A DNA stretch of 38,504 nt from Azonexus sp. (GTDB taxonomy: Bacteria; Pseudomonadota; Gammaproteobacteria; Burkholderiales; Rhodocyclaceae), in contig JAIRKE010000051.1 of the NCBI GenBank assembly GCA_031260295.1, positions 1-38,504 of the forward strand, given 5' to 3'. Below the pieces are notes generated by a model that worked only from the letters and a program-made list of their open reading frames with translations, was not told the DNA's origin and ran no database searches. Both the position numbers and the translations under genes were made by a program. Shown piece by piece: positions 1 through 9,033 of this stretch; within the stretch, counting starts at the first letter, position 1, and every line of letters starts with the position of its first letter.

Positions 1-1
1 G

Positions 2-106
2 ATCGAGAAATGCCGGCGTTTGTGGAAAAACTGCGAGCGCAAACTCAACACCAGCTTGCAGTTCGTCCTCCTCGCCTTCCTGGCGCTTTTGCTCAGAAGA
101 TCGTGA
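2..106 (+). pseudogene. 3' end of an IS5-family transposase (cut by the window edge)
   Basis: The first bases read in frame as the last 34 residues of a DDE transposase, beginning IEKCRRLWKNCERK and ending with a hydrophobic AFLALLLRRS before TGA. This is the conserved C-terminus of IS5-family (IS427/ISL2-like) transposases, whose usual form ends in W-x-x-KCRRL-x-K-x-E followed by a hydrophobic tail. The rest lies outside the window, so intactness of the element cannot be judged. The family call is from recalled motifs. Confidence 0.7.
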
Positions 107-114
107 ACAGGCTC
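105..114 (+). repeat. probable right terminal inverted repeat of the IS
   Basis: GAACAGGCTC directly follows the transposase stop and matches the outward end type of IS5-family elements (GAGCCTGTTC read inward). The following TTAG could be target-site duplication. The left end is not in the window, so this is unproven. From here to about 297 I see no gene; there are only imperfect GC-rich inverted repeats and no recognised element. Confidence 0.4.
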
Positions 115-297
115 TTAGAGAAATTGATATTTGCAGCAGATCGGCCTTGACTCAACCCCCCGATCTCTTCGGACCGGGGTTTGCATAGGAACCGGCCTTC
201 GCGTCCGTTTCTTTCTCACATCCCGAACCCCACGGCGCACTCTCTGGCGGCGTGGCGATGTGGGGGGGTGTGGTCGGCGCTGCCGTATCCAGATAGC

Positions 298-322
298 AAA
301 AAACCGGCTCAAGGCCGGTTTG
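298..322 (-). terminator. intrinsic terminator of tRNA-Leu
   Basis: Perfect 8-bp stem AAACCGGC/GCCGGTTT with a 5-nt loop (TCAAG). On the minus strand it is followed by six T residues, about 60 nt downstream of the tRNA 3' end. This is the canonical intrinsic-terminator layout. A shorter T run on the other side makes weak bidirectional activity possible. Confidence 0.8.
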
Positions 323-382
323 TTTTGCGGAACAGACTGGAGAATTGAGGAACTGTGTTAGCCTCCGCTCTCGCCGAATCGC

Positions 383-467
<85 letters not shown>

Positions 468-486
468 ACAGGTGCGAAGAGCCGCC

Positions 487-514
487 ATTCTAGAGAAAGA
501 AAAATAAGTGTCAA
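487..514 (-). promoter_or_regulatory. sigma-70 promoter for tRNA-Leu
   Basis: On the minus strand a perfect -35 TTGACA (509-514) and -10 TAGAAT (487-492) are separated by 16 bp. Transcription would start near 480, about 13 nt upstream of the mature tRNA. The -35 box overlaps the GTG start codon of rnr on the other strand, so the two genes share these bases. Confidence 0.75.
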
Positions 515-2973
515 CAAAAAAACTATCGAAGGTCCGCCGGGCCGATCCTTTTTTCGAACGTGAGTCCGTCCGCTACGATCACCCGCTGCCGTCACGCGAG
601 TACGTGATGCAAATTCTCGCCGACGAGGGGCGGCCGCTTGGTTTTGCCGAATTGGCCGGCTTGCTCGACATCGCCGAGGGCGAGCGCGATATGTTCCTGC
701 GCCGGCTCGGCGCGATGGAGCGCGAAGGTCAGTTGCTGCGCAATCGAAAGGGGGCCTACATTCTGCCCGAGCGGGCCAGCCTGACCGCCGGCAAGATCAT
801 GGGCCATCCCGACGGCTACGGTTTCCTGATTCCCGATGACGGCAGCGCCGACATTTTTCTCGACCAGCGCCAGATGGGCAGGGTGCTGCACGGCGACCGG
901 GCGCTGGTCCGGGTCACGGGCATCGACCGCAAGGGGCGCCCCGAGGGGAGCATCGTCGAGGTTACGGAGCGGGTCAATTCCCGCATCGTCGGCCGCGTCT
1001 TCGTTGAACACGGGGTCGTCTTCGTGGCCCCGGAGAACCGGCGCATCGCCCAGGACATCCTGGTGCCGCCGGAAAAGAAGAGCAAGTTCAAGGCCGAGTC
1101 CGGCCAGGTGGTGATGGTCGAGATCATCGAGCAGCCGAGCAAATTCTCGCAGCCGATCGGGCGCATCGTCGAGGTGCTGGGCAACTATGCCGATCCGGGC
1201 ATGGAGATCGAGATCGCGTTGAGGAAGCACGACCTGCCGTTTGAGTTCTCGCCGGCAGTGCTGGCCGAGAACAAGGCGCTACCGGACAAGGTGAAGAAGG
1301 CCGACCTGGCTGGACGCGAGGATTTGCGCACGCTGCCGCTGGTGACCATCGATGGCGAGACGGCGCGCGATTTCGACGACGCCGTTTATTGCGAGAAGAA
1401 GGGGCGCGGCTGGCGCCTGATCGTGGCCATCGCCGACGTCTCGCATTACGTGCGGCCGGGCATGGCGCTCGACCAGGAGGCGTTGCAGCGCGGCAATTCC
1501 GTTTATTTCCCGCGCCGGGTCATCCCGATGCTGCCGGAAAAATTGTCCAACGGCATCTGCTCGTTGAATCCCGATGTCGAGCGCCTGGCCATGGTCTGCG
1601 ACATGGACATCGGCGTCGGCGGCAAGGTTGGTGGCTACCGCTTCTATCCGGCGGTGTTCCGCTCGCAGGCCCGCCTGACCTACAACCAGGTGTGGTCGTG
1701 GCTGTCCGGCGAGGCCGAGCCGGAGGACGCGGCGCAGCAGGCGGTGCTACCGCAGCTCAAGAATCTTTATAAATTGTTCCAGGCTCTGCACAAGGCTCGC
1801 TGGGCGCGTGGCGCGATCGATTTCGAGACCACCGAGACGCAGATGCTGTTCAATGCCGATGGCAAGATCGAGAACATCGTGCCGGTGGTGCGCAACGATG
1901 CGCATCGGCTGATCGAGGAATGCATGCTGGCGGCTAATGTCTGCGCCTCGGACTTTCTCGCCGCACACAAGCAGACCTGCCTGTACCGCGTCCATCCCGG
2001 TCCGTCCGAAGAAAAACTGAAGAATCTGCGTACCTTCCTCGGTGAATTCGGGTTGCCCCTGGGCGGCGGTGATGATCCGCGCGCCAAGGACTATGCGGCG
2101 CTGCTGGAGAAGGTCAAGTTGCGCCCGGATTTCCAGTTGTTGCAGACGGTGATGCTGCGCTCGCTGAAGCAGGCCATGTACAGCCCCGACAATGTCGGCC
2201 ATTTCGGTTTGGCCTACGAGCACTACACGCATTTCACCTCGCCGATCCGGCGCTATCCCGACTTGCTGGTGCACCGGGCGATCAAGGCCGTGCTGGCCGG
2301 GGAAAAGTACACGCCGGCCGGCGCCTGGGACGACATCGGCCTGCAATGTTCGGCGACCGAGCGGCGGGCCGACGAGGCCACCCGCGACGTCGAGAACTGG
2401 CTGAAGTGCTTCTTCATGAAGGAGCGTATCGGCGAAGTGTTCGATGGCACCATCTCGGCCGTCACCGGCTTCGGCATCTTCGTCGCCCTCGACGCCATCT
2501 ATGTCGAGGGGCTGGTGCATGTGTCGGAATTGGGCGAGGACTATTTCCAGTTCGACAATATCAAGCACCAGATGCTTGGCGAGCGGACCGGTCAGCGCTA
2601 TCGCCTCGGCGACCGGGTCCGCGTCCGCTTGGTGCGCGCCGACCTGGAAAGCAACAAGATCGATTTCGTGCTGGCGCGCGACGACAAGGGAGGCAGCCGG
2701 CGGCGGCCGGCGCTTGCCGCGGCGCCGGAAACACAGCCGGTCGTCGCGAAAAGGGCCGTCGCCAAGATGGCAGCGGCCAAGCCGACGATAGCCGAGGGAA
2801 CGGCCGGCAAGGCCGCGGCTGGCAAGAAAGCGCCGGCCAAGAAGGCAACAGCGAAAAAAGCGCCGGCCAAGAAAGCCGCAAGCAAGGCGGTCGGCCCCCG
2901 GAAAGCGGTTGCCAAGGCCGCATCGGCAAAGGGCGCCAAGGAAGCGACGGGCAAAGCGGTGCGTCGGCGGTGA
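508..2973 (+). CDS. rnr: ribonuclease R (3'-5' exoribonuclease, RNB family)
   Basis: RNase R degrades structured RNA 3'-to-5' and acts in rRNA quality control and trans-translation. The 821 residues show the family order: N-terminal winged helix (about 25-90), OB/cold-shock domains (about 95-255), catalytic RNB domain (about 270-600) with the aspartate cluster ARDFDDAVY near 286-292, an S1 domain (about 650-735), and a basic tail. The tail (about 740-821) is an Ala/Lys/Pro repeat of KKAPAKKA type, longer than in Escherichia coli. The start is GTG at 508 with only a weak purine-rich stretch upstream. The next downstream Met falls inside the conserved N-terminus (YVMQIL), so GTG is preferred. 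rlmB follows 56 nt downstream, a common pairing in proteobacteria. Confidence 0.96.
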   Translation: MSTKKLSKVRRADPFFERESVRYDHPLPSREYVMQILADEGRPLGFAELAGLLDIAEGERDMFLRRLGAMEREGQLLRNRKGAYILPERASLTAGKIMGHPDGYGFLIPDDGSADIFLDQRQMGRVLHGDRALVRVTGIDRKGRPEGSIVEVTERVNSRIVGRVFVEHGVVFVAPENRRIAQDILVPPEKKSKFKAESGQVVMVEIIEQPSKFSQPIGRIVEVLGNYADPGMEIEIALRKHDLPFEFSPAVLAENKALPDKVKKADLAGREDLRTLPLVTIDGETARDFDDAVYCEKKGRGWRLIVAIADVSHYVRPGMALDQEALQRGNSVYFPRRVIPMLPEKLSNGICSLNPDVERLAMVCDMDIGVGGKVGGYRFYPAVFRSQARLTYNQVWSWLSGEAEPEDAAQQAVLPQLKNLYKLFQALHKARWARGAIDFETTETQMLFNADGKIENIVPVVRNDAHRLIEECMLAANVCASDFLAAHKQTCLYRVHPGPSEEKLKNLRTFLGEFGLPLGGGDDPRAKDYAALLEKVKLRPDFQLLQTVMLRSLKQAMYSPDNVGHFGLAYEHYTHFTSPIRRYPDLLVHRAIKAVLAGEKYTPAGAWDDIGLQCSATERRADEATRDVENWLKCFFMKERIGEVFDGTISAVTGFGIFVALDAIYVEGLVHVSELGEDYFQFDNIKHQMLGERTGQRYRLGDRVRVRLVRADLESNKIDFVLARDDKGGSRRRPALAAAPETQPVVAKRAVAKMAAAKPTIAEGTAGKAAAGKKAPAKKATAKKAPAKKAASKAVGPRKAVAKAASAKGAKEATGKAVRRR

Positions 2974-3029
2974 ACGGGCCGTAGCGCGGGCTGCGCTAGA
3001 ATGCTCGCTTCGTTTTTCCGGAAACCGCC

Positions 3030-3764
3030 ATGTCTTCCCGCCTGATCTACGGCTTTCACGCCATTACCGCCAAGCTGCGCCACGACCCGGCGGCGGTCAA
3101 GGAAATCGTCGTCGACGCCAGCCGCCAGGATGGGCGTGCCCGCGACCTACTGGCCCATGCCGAATTGCAGGGGGTGCGCGTCATCGCCGCCGACGGCAAG
3201 CGACTCGACGGCATGGCGCCTGGCGCCAGGCACCAGGGCGTGATCGCCCGCGTCGAAGGCGGGCGCAAGCTGGCGCAGCTCGACGATGTGCTCGATACGC
3301 TGGAAGAGCCGGCCTTCCTGCTGGTGCTCGATGGCATTACCGATCCGCGCAATCTCGGCGCCTGCCTGCGCGTTGCCGATGCCGCCGGCGTCCACGCGGT
3401 GATTGCGCCGAAGGACCGCGCCGCCGGCCTCACCGACGTGGCCGCCAAGACCGCCAGCGGCGCCGCCGAAACGGTGCCCTACGTGATGGTCACCAACCTG
3501 GCGCGGACGCTGCGCGAATTGCGGGAGCGCGAAATCTGGGTGGTCGGCACCGCTGGCGAAGCGGCCCAGGATCTCTATGCCGCCGACTGGCCGGCGGCGA
3601 CGGCCTGGGTGCTCGGCGCCGAAGGCGAGGGAATGCGCCGGCTGACGCGGGAGAATTGCGACCAATTGGTGCGCATTCCGATGTACGGCAGCGTCGATAG
3701 CCTCAACGTCTCGGTTGCTGCCGGCGTTTGCCTGTACGAAGCTCGCCGTCGCCGTTCCTGCTAG
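3030..3764 (+). CDS. rlmB: 23S rRNA (guanosine-2251-2'-O)-methyltransferase
   Basis: This SPOUT (TrmH/SpoU) enzyme methylates the ribose of G2251 in the 23S rRNA P-loop. The 244-residue length matches RlmB. An N-terminal L30e-like RNA-binding part (1-75) begins LIYGFHAI. Motif 1 (around 103-125) carries [10 protein letters not shown], including the Asn and catalytic Arg. The knot motifs 2 and 3 follow: [10 protein letters not shown] and, near the end, [15 protein letters not shown]. The protein is directly downstream of rnr in the same direction, consistent with co-transcription. No strong terminator is visible after it; a short hairpin GTGCG/CGCAC near 3772-3788 lacks a T run. Confidence 0.95.
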   Translation: MSSRLIYGFHAITAKLRHDPAAVKEIVVDASRQDGRARDLLAHAELQGVRVIAADGKRLDGMAPGARHQGVIARVEGGRKLAQLDDVLDTLEEPAFLLVLDGITDPRNLGACLRVADAAGVHAVIAPKDRAAGLTDVAAKTASGAAETVPYVMVTNLARTLRELREREIWVVGTAGEAAQDLYAADWPAATAWVLGAEGEGMRRLTRENCDQLVRIPMYGSVDSLNVSVAAGVCLYEARRRRSC

Positions 3765-3794
3765 TCCCACCGTGCGCTGGCCCCGCACGCTCTC

Positions 3795-3815
3795 TAGACT
3801 AGACCATCCAGTCTA
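3795..3815. promoter_or_regulatory. candidate TetR operator
   Basis: An inverted repeat TAGACT-N9-AGTCTA lies 18-38 nt before the TetR-family start codon. It fills the -35 box and spacer of the best promoter there. Hyphenated dyads of this size directly upstream of a tetR-type gene are the usual autoregulatory operators. Binding is inferred, not shown. Confidence 0.55.
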
Positions 3816-3824
3816 AAATATAAT
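3795..3824 (+). promoter_or_regulatory. promoter of the TetR-RND operon, probably giving a leaderless mRNA
   Basis: The -10 box is a perfect TATAAT (3819-3824). TAGACT at 3795-3800 is an acceptable -35 with an 18-bp spacer. The ATG is at 3833, only 8 nt after the -10 box, so transcription should begin at or within a few bases of the start codon. No Shine-Dalgarno sequence is present. The dyad operator overlaps this promoter. Confidence 0.55.
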
Positions 3825-3832
3825 CCTGCCTT

Positions 3833-4420
3833 ATGCACGCGCTGACCAACAATCGTGAGAAATTGCTCCTTGCTGCCAGGGAGTTATTCCTTGAGCAAGG
3901 CTACGAGGCCAGCGTGGACGCCATCATCGGCCGCGCCGGCGTGGCGCGGCAGACGTTCTACAATCATTTCAAGAACAAGGAAAGCCTGTTCGCCGAGACG
4001 GCGAGGGGGTGTTTTCTCGAAATCACCGTGCACCTCGACGGTGAGCCGGAGAATCTGCGGGCGAGCCTGAAAACCTTCGCCCAGGCTTACCGCGACAAGG
4101 CGCTCAGCCCTGAAGGCATTGCTTCCTATCGCACGGTGTGCGGCCAATCGTCGCGCTTCCCGGTGCTGGTGCGCGAGGTGTATGAGCATGGTTTTGGCCA
4201 GATGATCGCGCGGCTGACGGAGTTTCTCGGCAGGGCGATGGAGCAGGGCTACCTGCGTCGTATCGATCCGATGTTTGCGGCGGAATTGCTGACGGCAATG
4301 GTGCTCGGTCAGGATCGGACGAAGCGCCTGTTCGGCATTGAATGCGAACCGGCGGATGAGCCTTCGCGGCTGGATTATGCAGTAGATGGTTTTTTGCGGA
4401 TGTTGGCGTGCGCCCCTTGA
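3833..4420 (+). CDS. TetR/AcrR-family transcriptional regulator of the adjacent RND pump
   Basis: At 195 residues this has TetR-family length. The N-terminal helix-turn-helix (about 26-53) reads VDAIIGRAGVARQTFYNHF, the typical TetR recognition helix ending in TFYNHFKNKE. The remaining ligand-binding/dimer domain is divergent, as usual. The gene reads into the efflux operon with a 50-nt gap and has a dyad overlapping its own promoter. It therefore probably represses itself and the pump genes until a drug-like ligand binds. There is no ribosome-binding site, and the start codon nearly coincides with the predicted transcript start. Specificity cannot be predicted. Confidence 0.9.
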   Translation: MHALTNNREKLLLAARELFLEQGYEASVDAIIGRAGVARQTFYNHFKNKESLFAETARGCFLEITVHLDGEPENLRASLKTFAQAYRDKALSPEGIASYRTVCGQSSRFPVLVREVYEHGFGQMIARLTEFLGRAMEQGYLRRIDPMFAAELLTAMVLGQDRTKRLFGIECEPADEPSRLDYAVDGFLRMLACAP

Positions 4421-4470
4421 GCTTGGCGGGGCGTCACCTACTTTTATGTTGAATTTATAAAGGCCGTTCC

Positions 4471-5739
4471 ATGCGTATCGAATGGATTTCGTTTCGCCCA
4501 ATCAGTCTTGCGGCGGTTGCTGTGATGCTCTCGGCCTGCGGGGAAAAGTCCGCGCCGCCGCCGTCGCCAACGCCCGAGGTCGGCGTCGTCACGGTCCAGC
4601 CGACTGCCGTGCCGGTTGTCTCCGAGCTTTCCGGTCGCACCAGTGCCTATCTTGTTGCGCAAGTGCGCGCCCGGGTGGATGGCGTGGTGCTGCGCCGCGA
4701 ATTCACCGAAGGATCGCTGGTGAAGGCAGACCAGCGGCTCTACAAGATCGATTCGGCGCCTTATGTCGCCGCCCTCCACACCGCCAGGGCAGCGTTGGCC
4801 AAGGCGCAAGCCAATCTTGCCACGCAAAATGCGCTGATTGCCCGCTACAAGGTGCTGGTGGCGGCCAATGCGGTCAGCAAGCAGGATTACGATAACGCGA
4901 TCGCGGCGCAGGGGCAGGCGGCAGCCGATGTCGCCGCTGGCGAGGCTGCCGTCGATACCGCGCAGATCAATCTCGGCTATACCAATGTTGTTGCGCCGGT
5001 CGCCGGGCAGGTGGGTATCTCGCAGGTCACGCCGGGCGCCTATGTGCAGGCTGGCGTGGCGACGCTGATGGCGACCGTGCAGCAGCTCGACCCGATGTAT
5101 GTCGATGTGACGCAGTCGAGCCTTGAGGGTCTGAAGCTGCGCCGGGAGATACAGGAAGGGCGCCTCACGGCCGATGGTCCGAACGCCGCCAAGGTCACGC
5201 TGATTCTCGAAGATGGCCGCACCTATACGGAGAAGGGCAAGCTGCAATTCACCGATGTCACGGTCGATCAGACCACCGGCTCGGTCACGCTGCGCGCGCT
5301 GTTCCCGAATGCCGGCCGGGTGCTGCTGCCGGGCATGTTCGTGCGGGCGCGCATCGAACAAGGGATCAACAACAATGCCTTCCTGGTGCCGCAGATTGGC
5401 GTGCAGCACGACCAGAAAGGCCAGGCGACGGTGCTTGTCGTCGATAAGGACGACAAGGTCGAACCGCGGACGATCCAAACTTCGGGCACACAGGGCCAGG
5501 ATTGGGTTGTTCTGGGCGGCTTGAATGCGGGTGACCGCGTCATCGTCCAGGGGATCGACAAGGTCAAGCCGGGTACGCCAGTCAAGGCCGTGGCGGCGCA
5601 ACTGCCGCCGCCGCCGCCGCCGGGCGCGCCTTCGGCGGACATGGCGACGGGCAGTGCCAGCGCGGCAACGAAGGCCAGCCCCGAGCCCAAGGCCAGCCCT
5701 GCTGCGGAGGCGCATCCCGCTTCCGGCGGCGCGCGATAA
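4471..5739 (+). CDS. RND efflux periplasmic adaptor (membrane fusion) lipoprotein, AcrA/MexA type
   Basis: The adaptor links the inner-membrane pump to the outer-membrane channel. The 422-residue protein starts with a lipoprotein signal ending in the lipobox LSAC (Cys23). It then has the HlyD/AcrA layout: barrel-sandwich half (about 55-85), coiled-coil hairpin (about 90-165) with the repeat-like AKAQANLATQNALIARYK segment, second lipoyl half with APVAGQVG, and beta-barrel and membrane-proximal domains. The last ~45 residues are an Ala/Pro/Ser-rich tail with a run of seven prolines, not part of the fold. A Shine-Dalgarno-like AAAGG lies before the ATG. The pump gene begins 15 nt downstream. 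Confidence 0.94.
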   Translation: MRIEWISFRPISLAAVAVMLSACGEKSAPPPSPTPEVGVVTVQPTAVPVVSELSGRTSAYLVAQVRARVDGVVLRREFTEGSLVKADQRLYKIDSAPYVAALHTARAALAKAQANLATQNALIARYKVLVAANAVSKQDYDNAIAAQGQAAADVAAGEAAVDTAQINLGYTNVVAPVAGQVGISQVTPGAYVQAGVATLMATVQQLDPMYVDVTQSSLEGLKLRREIQEGRLTADGPNAAKVTLILEDGRTYTEKGKLQFTDVTVDQTTGSVTLRALFPNAGRVLLPGMFVRARIEQGINNNAFLVPQIGVQHDQKGQATVLVVDKDDKVEPRTIQTSGTQGQDWVVLGGLNAGDRVIVQGIDKVKPGTPVKAVAAQLPPPPPPGAPSADMATGSASAATKASPEPKASPAAEAHPASGGAR

Positions 5740-5754
5740 GCGGGGGTCTGCTGC

Positions 5755-8700
5755 ATGGCAAATTTCTTTATCGATCGCCCGATCTTTGCATGGGTGATCG
5801 CCATCATTTTGATGCTGGCGGGCGCGGCGTCGATCTTCACGCTGCCGGTCGCGCAATATCCGACCATCGCGCCGCCGTCCATCCAGATTTCCGCGAACTA
5901 TCCGGGTGCCTCGGCGAAGACGGTGGAAGACACGGTGACGCAGGTCATCGAGCAGCAGATGAGCGGCATCGATCACCTGCTGTATCTCGGCTCCGCTTCC
6001 GATGATTCGGGCTCGGCCACCATCACGCTGACCTTCGCTCCCGGCACCAACCCGGACGTCGCGCAGGTGCAGGTGCAGAACAAGCTGCAACTGGCCATGC
6101 CGGTTCTGCCGCAGGTCGTACAGCAGCTCGGCATCCGGGTTACCAAGTCGAGCAGCAGTTTCCTGCTGGTCATGGCCTTCGTGTCCGAAGACGGCAGCAT
6201 GTCGCGGTACGACCTGGCAAACTATGCGGCGTCGAACATTCTGGAACCGATCAGCCGCCTCGATGGCGTGGGCACGGTCACGCTGTTCGGCTCGCAGTAC
6301 GCGATGCGTATATGGCTCGACCCGAACAAGCTGACCAGCTACCAGTTGGTGCCCACCGATGTGACGGCCGCGATTACCGCGCAGAACGTGCAGGTCGCCG
6401 GCGGTCAGCTTGGCGGCACGCCGGCGGCGGCGGGGCAGGCCTTCCAGGCGACCATCACCGCATCGACGCTGCTGCGCACGCCGGAGGATTTCGGCAACAT
6501 CCTGTTGAAGGTGAATCCCGACGGTTCGCAGGTGCGTCTGAAGGACGTGGCGCGCATCGCCTTGGGCGGCGAAACGTATAACTTCGACACCAAGTACAAC
6601 GGCGCGCCGACGGCCGGCATGGGTATCCAGCTGGCCCCGGGCGCCAATGCGTTGGCGACCGCCAGTCTGATACGCCAGAAAATGGACGACCTGGCGAAAT
6701 ATTATCCGCGCGGGTTCACGGTGAAATACCCCTACGACACGACGCCCTTCGTCAAGCTGTCGATCGAGGAGGTGGTCAAGACGCTGTTCGAAGGCATCCT
6801 GCTCGTCTTCCTCGTGATGTACCTGTTTCTGCAGAACATTCGCGCCACGCTCATTCCCACCATCGCCGTGCCGGTCGTGCTGCTCGGCACCTTTGCGGTC
6901 ATGGCGGTGGCGGGATTCTCGATCAATACCTTGTCGATGTTCGGTCTGGTGCTGGCCATCGGCTTGCTCGTGGACGATGCCATCGTGGTCGTGGAGAACG
7001 TCGAGCGGGTGATGGCGGAAGAGGGATTGCCGCCGAAGGAGGCAACCCGCAAGGCGATGGGCCAGATCACCGGCGCTCTGGTCGGCGTGGCACTGGTGCT
7101 TTCCGCAGTGTTCGTGCCGGTGGCGCTGTCGGGGGGGGCGGTGGGCGCCATCTACCGGCAGTTCTCGCTGACCATCGTGGCGGCGATGGTGCTCTCCGTG
7201 CTCGTCGCGCTGATTCTCACGCCGGCGCTGTGCGCGACGCTTCTGAAGCCGATCAAGAAGGGCCACCACGAAGCCAAAACGGGTTTCTTCGGCTGGTTCA
7301 ACCGGACTTTCAACAGAAGCCGCGACAAATATCACAACGGCGTGCATCACGTGATCAAGCGCTCGGGGCGCTGGCTGCTCATCTATCTCGGCGTCATCGT
7401 CGCCATCGGCTTCCTGTTCGTGAAGCTGCCGAAGTCCTTTCTGCCCGTTGAGGATCAAGGCACGATGTTCGTGCTCGTGCAAACGCCGTCCGGCTCAACG
7501 CAGGAAACCACGGCGCGCACGCTGGCCAACATTTCGGATTATCTGCTCGACAAAGAGAACGGAGAAGGAGAGATCGTCGAGTCGGCATTCACGATCAATG
7601 GCTTCAGCTTCGCGGGTCGCGGCCAGAACTCCGGTCTTATCTTCGTGCGGATGAAGGACTACAAGGTCCGCCAGCGCGAAGACCAGGGGATTCCGGCGCT
7701 GGTCGGCCGCATCTTCATGCGCTATGCCGGGTACAAGGATGCCATGGTGATTCCGGTGAATCCGCCGTCGATTCCCGAACTGGGCACGGCCGCCGGCTTC
7801 GACTTCCAGTTGCAGGATCGCGGCGGCGTTGGCCACGACAAGCTGATGCAAGCGCGCAACATGCTGCTCGGTATGGCGGCGCAGGATACGGCGAACTTGG
7901 CGCTGGTGCGTCCGAACGGCATGAACGATACGGCGCAGTTCAAGGTGGACATCGACCGCGAAAAGGCGCAAGTGCTGGGCCTATCGACGAGCGCGATCAA
8001 CCAGACCTTCTCGATCGCCTGGGCCTCGCAATACGTCAACAACTTCCTCGATCTCGACGGCCGGATCAAGAAGGTCTATGTGATGGCCGACGCGCCGTAC
8101 CGCATGAAGCCGGAAGACATGAATCTCTGGTATGTGCGTAACGCGGAAGGCGGCATGGTGCCGTTCGATGTGTTTGGCAAGGGCTCCTGGACCTACGGTT
8201 CGCCGAAGCTGGAACGCTACAACGGCGTGTCGTCGATGCAGATCCAGGGGCAGGGTGCGCCGGGCATCTCCACCGGGCAGGCGATGGCGGCGATGGAGCA
8301 ACACGCGGCGAAACTGCCGCCGGGCATTGGTTTCGAATGGACGGGCATTTCCTTCCAGGAACGCCAATCCGGTTCGCAGGCGCCCATCCTCTACGCCATT
8401 TCGATTCTCGTCGTGTTCCTGTGCCTGGCGGCGCTATACGAGAGCTGGTCGATTCCGTTCGTGGTCATCATGGTGGTGCCGCTCGGCGTGATCGGCGCGC
8501 TGCTTGCCGTGACGTTGCGCGGTCTGGAAAGCGATGTGTTCTTCCAGGTGGGCGTGTTGACGACCATTGGTCTGTCGGCGAAGAACGCGATTCTGATCGT
8601 CGAGTTCGCGCGCAATCTCCAGGCCGAAAGCAAGATGGGGCCGGTCGAGGCGGCGCTCGAAGCGTCGCGCCTGCGCTTGCGGCCGATCCTGATGACCTCG

Positions 8701-9033
8701 CTGGCCTTCGGCTTCGGCGTGCTGCCGCTGGCCATCAGCACGGGCGCGGGTTCGGGCAGCCAGCACGCGATCGGTACGGGCGTCATCGGCGGCATGCTGA
8801 CCGCCACCTTCCTGGCGATTTTCATGATCCCGATGTTCTTCGTCGTGATCCGCGCGAAATTCGCGCACGAGACCGAAGATCCGGATGTCGCGCTCCAGCA
8901 CTACGATGAACACCACGCGCACGATTACGACGAGGTTGAAGAAGACGAGGACGAAGAAGGCGAGATAAAGGATGCCGGCGACGGCAACAATGGCAGCGGC
9001 GAATCGGGCAAGGAAGGACGACATGATGCATAA
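5755..9033 (+). CDS. RND multidrug efflux transporter, AcrB/MexB (HAE1) type
   Basis: This proton-driven trimeric inner-membrane pump exports hydrophobic and amphiphilic compounds. The 1092 residues start with the classic [16 protein letters not shown] and show 12 transmembrane helices in two repeats with large periplasmic loops. The proton-relay residues are intact: Asp407 and Asp408 in [11 protein letters not shown], and Lys943 in [12 protein letters not shown] (Lys940 in AcrB). It is about 45 residues longer than AcrB. The excess is a C-terminal cytoplasmic tail rich in Asp/Glu with His-Asp-Tyr clusters (roughly residues 1038-1092) containing EEDEDEEGE. Its last 11 nt overlap the outer-membrane channel gene. 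Confidence 0.96.
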   Translation: MANFFIDRPIFAWVIAIILMLAGAASIFTLPVAQYPTIAPPSIQISANYPGASAKTVEDTVTQVIEQQMSGIDHLLYLGSASDDSGSATITLTFAPGTNPDVAQVQVQNKLQLAMPVLPQVVQQLGIRVTKSSSSFLLVMAFVSEDGSMSRYDLANYAASNILEPISRLDGVGTVTLFGSQYAMRIWLDPNKLTSYQLVPTDVTAAITAQNVQVAGGQLGGTPAAAGQAFQATITASTLLRTPEDFGNILLKVNPDGSQVRLKDVARIALGGETYNFDTKYNGAPTAGMGIQLAPGANALATASLIRQKMDDLAKYYPRGFTVKYPYDTTPFVKLSIEEVVKTLFEGILLVFLVMYLFLQNIRATLIPTIAVPVVLLGTFAVMAVAGFSINTLSMFGLVLAIGLLVDDAIVVVENVERVMAEEGLPPKEATRKAMGQITGALVGVALVLSAVFVPVALSGGAVGAIYRQFSLTIVAAMVLSVLVALILTPALCATLLKPIKKGHHEAKTGFFGWFNRTFNRSRDKYHNGVHHVIKRSGRWLLIYLGVIVAIGFLFVKLPKSFLPVEDQGTMFVLVQTPSGSTQETTARTLANISDYLLDKENGEGEIVESAFTINGFSFAGRGQNSGLIFVRMKDYKVRQREDQGIPALVGRIFMRYAGYKDAMVIPVNPPSIPELGTAAGFDFQLQDRGGVGHDKLMQARNMLLGMAAQDTANLALVRPNGMNDTAQFKVDIDREKAQVLGLSTSAINQTFSIAWASQYVNNFLDLDGRIKKVYVMADAPYRMKPEDMNLWYVRNAEGGMVPFDVFGKGSWTYGSPKLERYNGVSSMQIQGQGAPGISTGQAMAAMEQHAAKLPPGIGFEWTGISFQERQSGSQAPILYAISILVVFLCLAALYESWSIPFVVIMVVPLGVIGALLAVTLRGLESDVFFQVGVLTTIGLSAKNAILIVEFARNLQAESKMGPVEAALEASRLRLRPILMTSLAFGFGVLPLAISTGAGSGSQHAIGTGVIGGMLTATFLAIFMIPMFFVVIRAKFAHETEDPDVALQHYDEHHAHDYDEVEEDEDEEGEIKDAGDGNNGSGESGKEGRHDA

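Noticed and set aside
2909..3700. A 263-codon plus-strand frame across the rnr-rlmB junction
   Set aside because: Arg/Gly-rich shadow of rlmB in another frame; rlmB has full motif support.
4444..7482. A 1012-codon open frame on the minus strand
   Set aside because: It is antisense to the adaptor and pump genes, is very rich in His/Arg/Gln, has no domain marks, and arises from high third-position GC.
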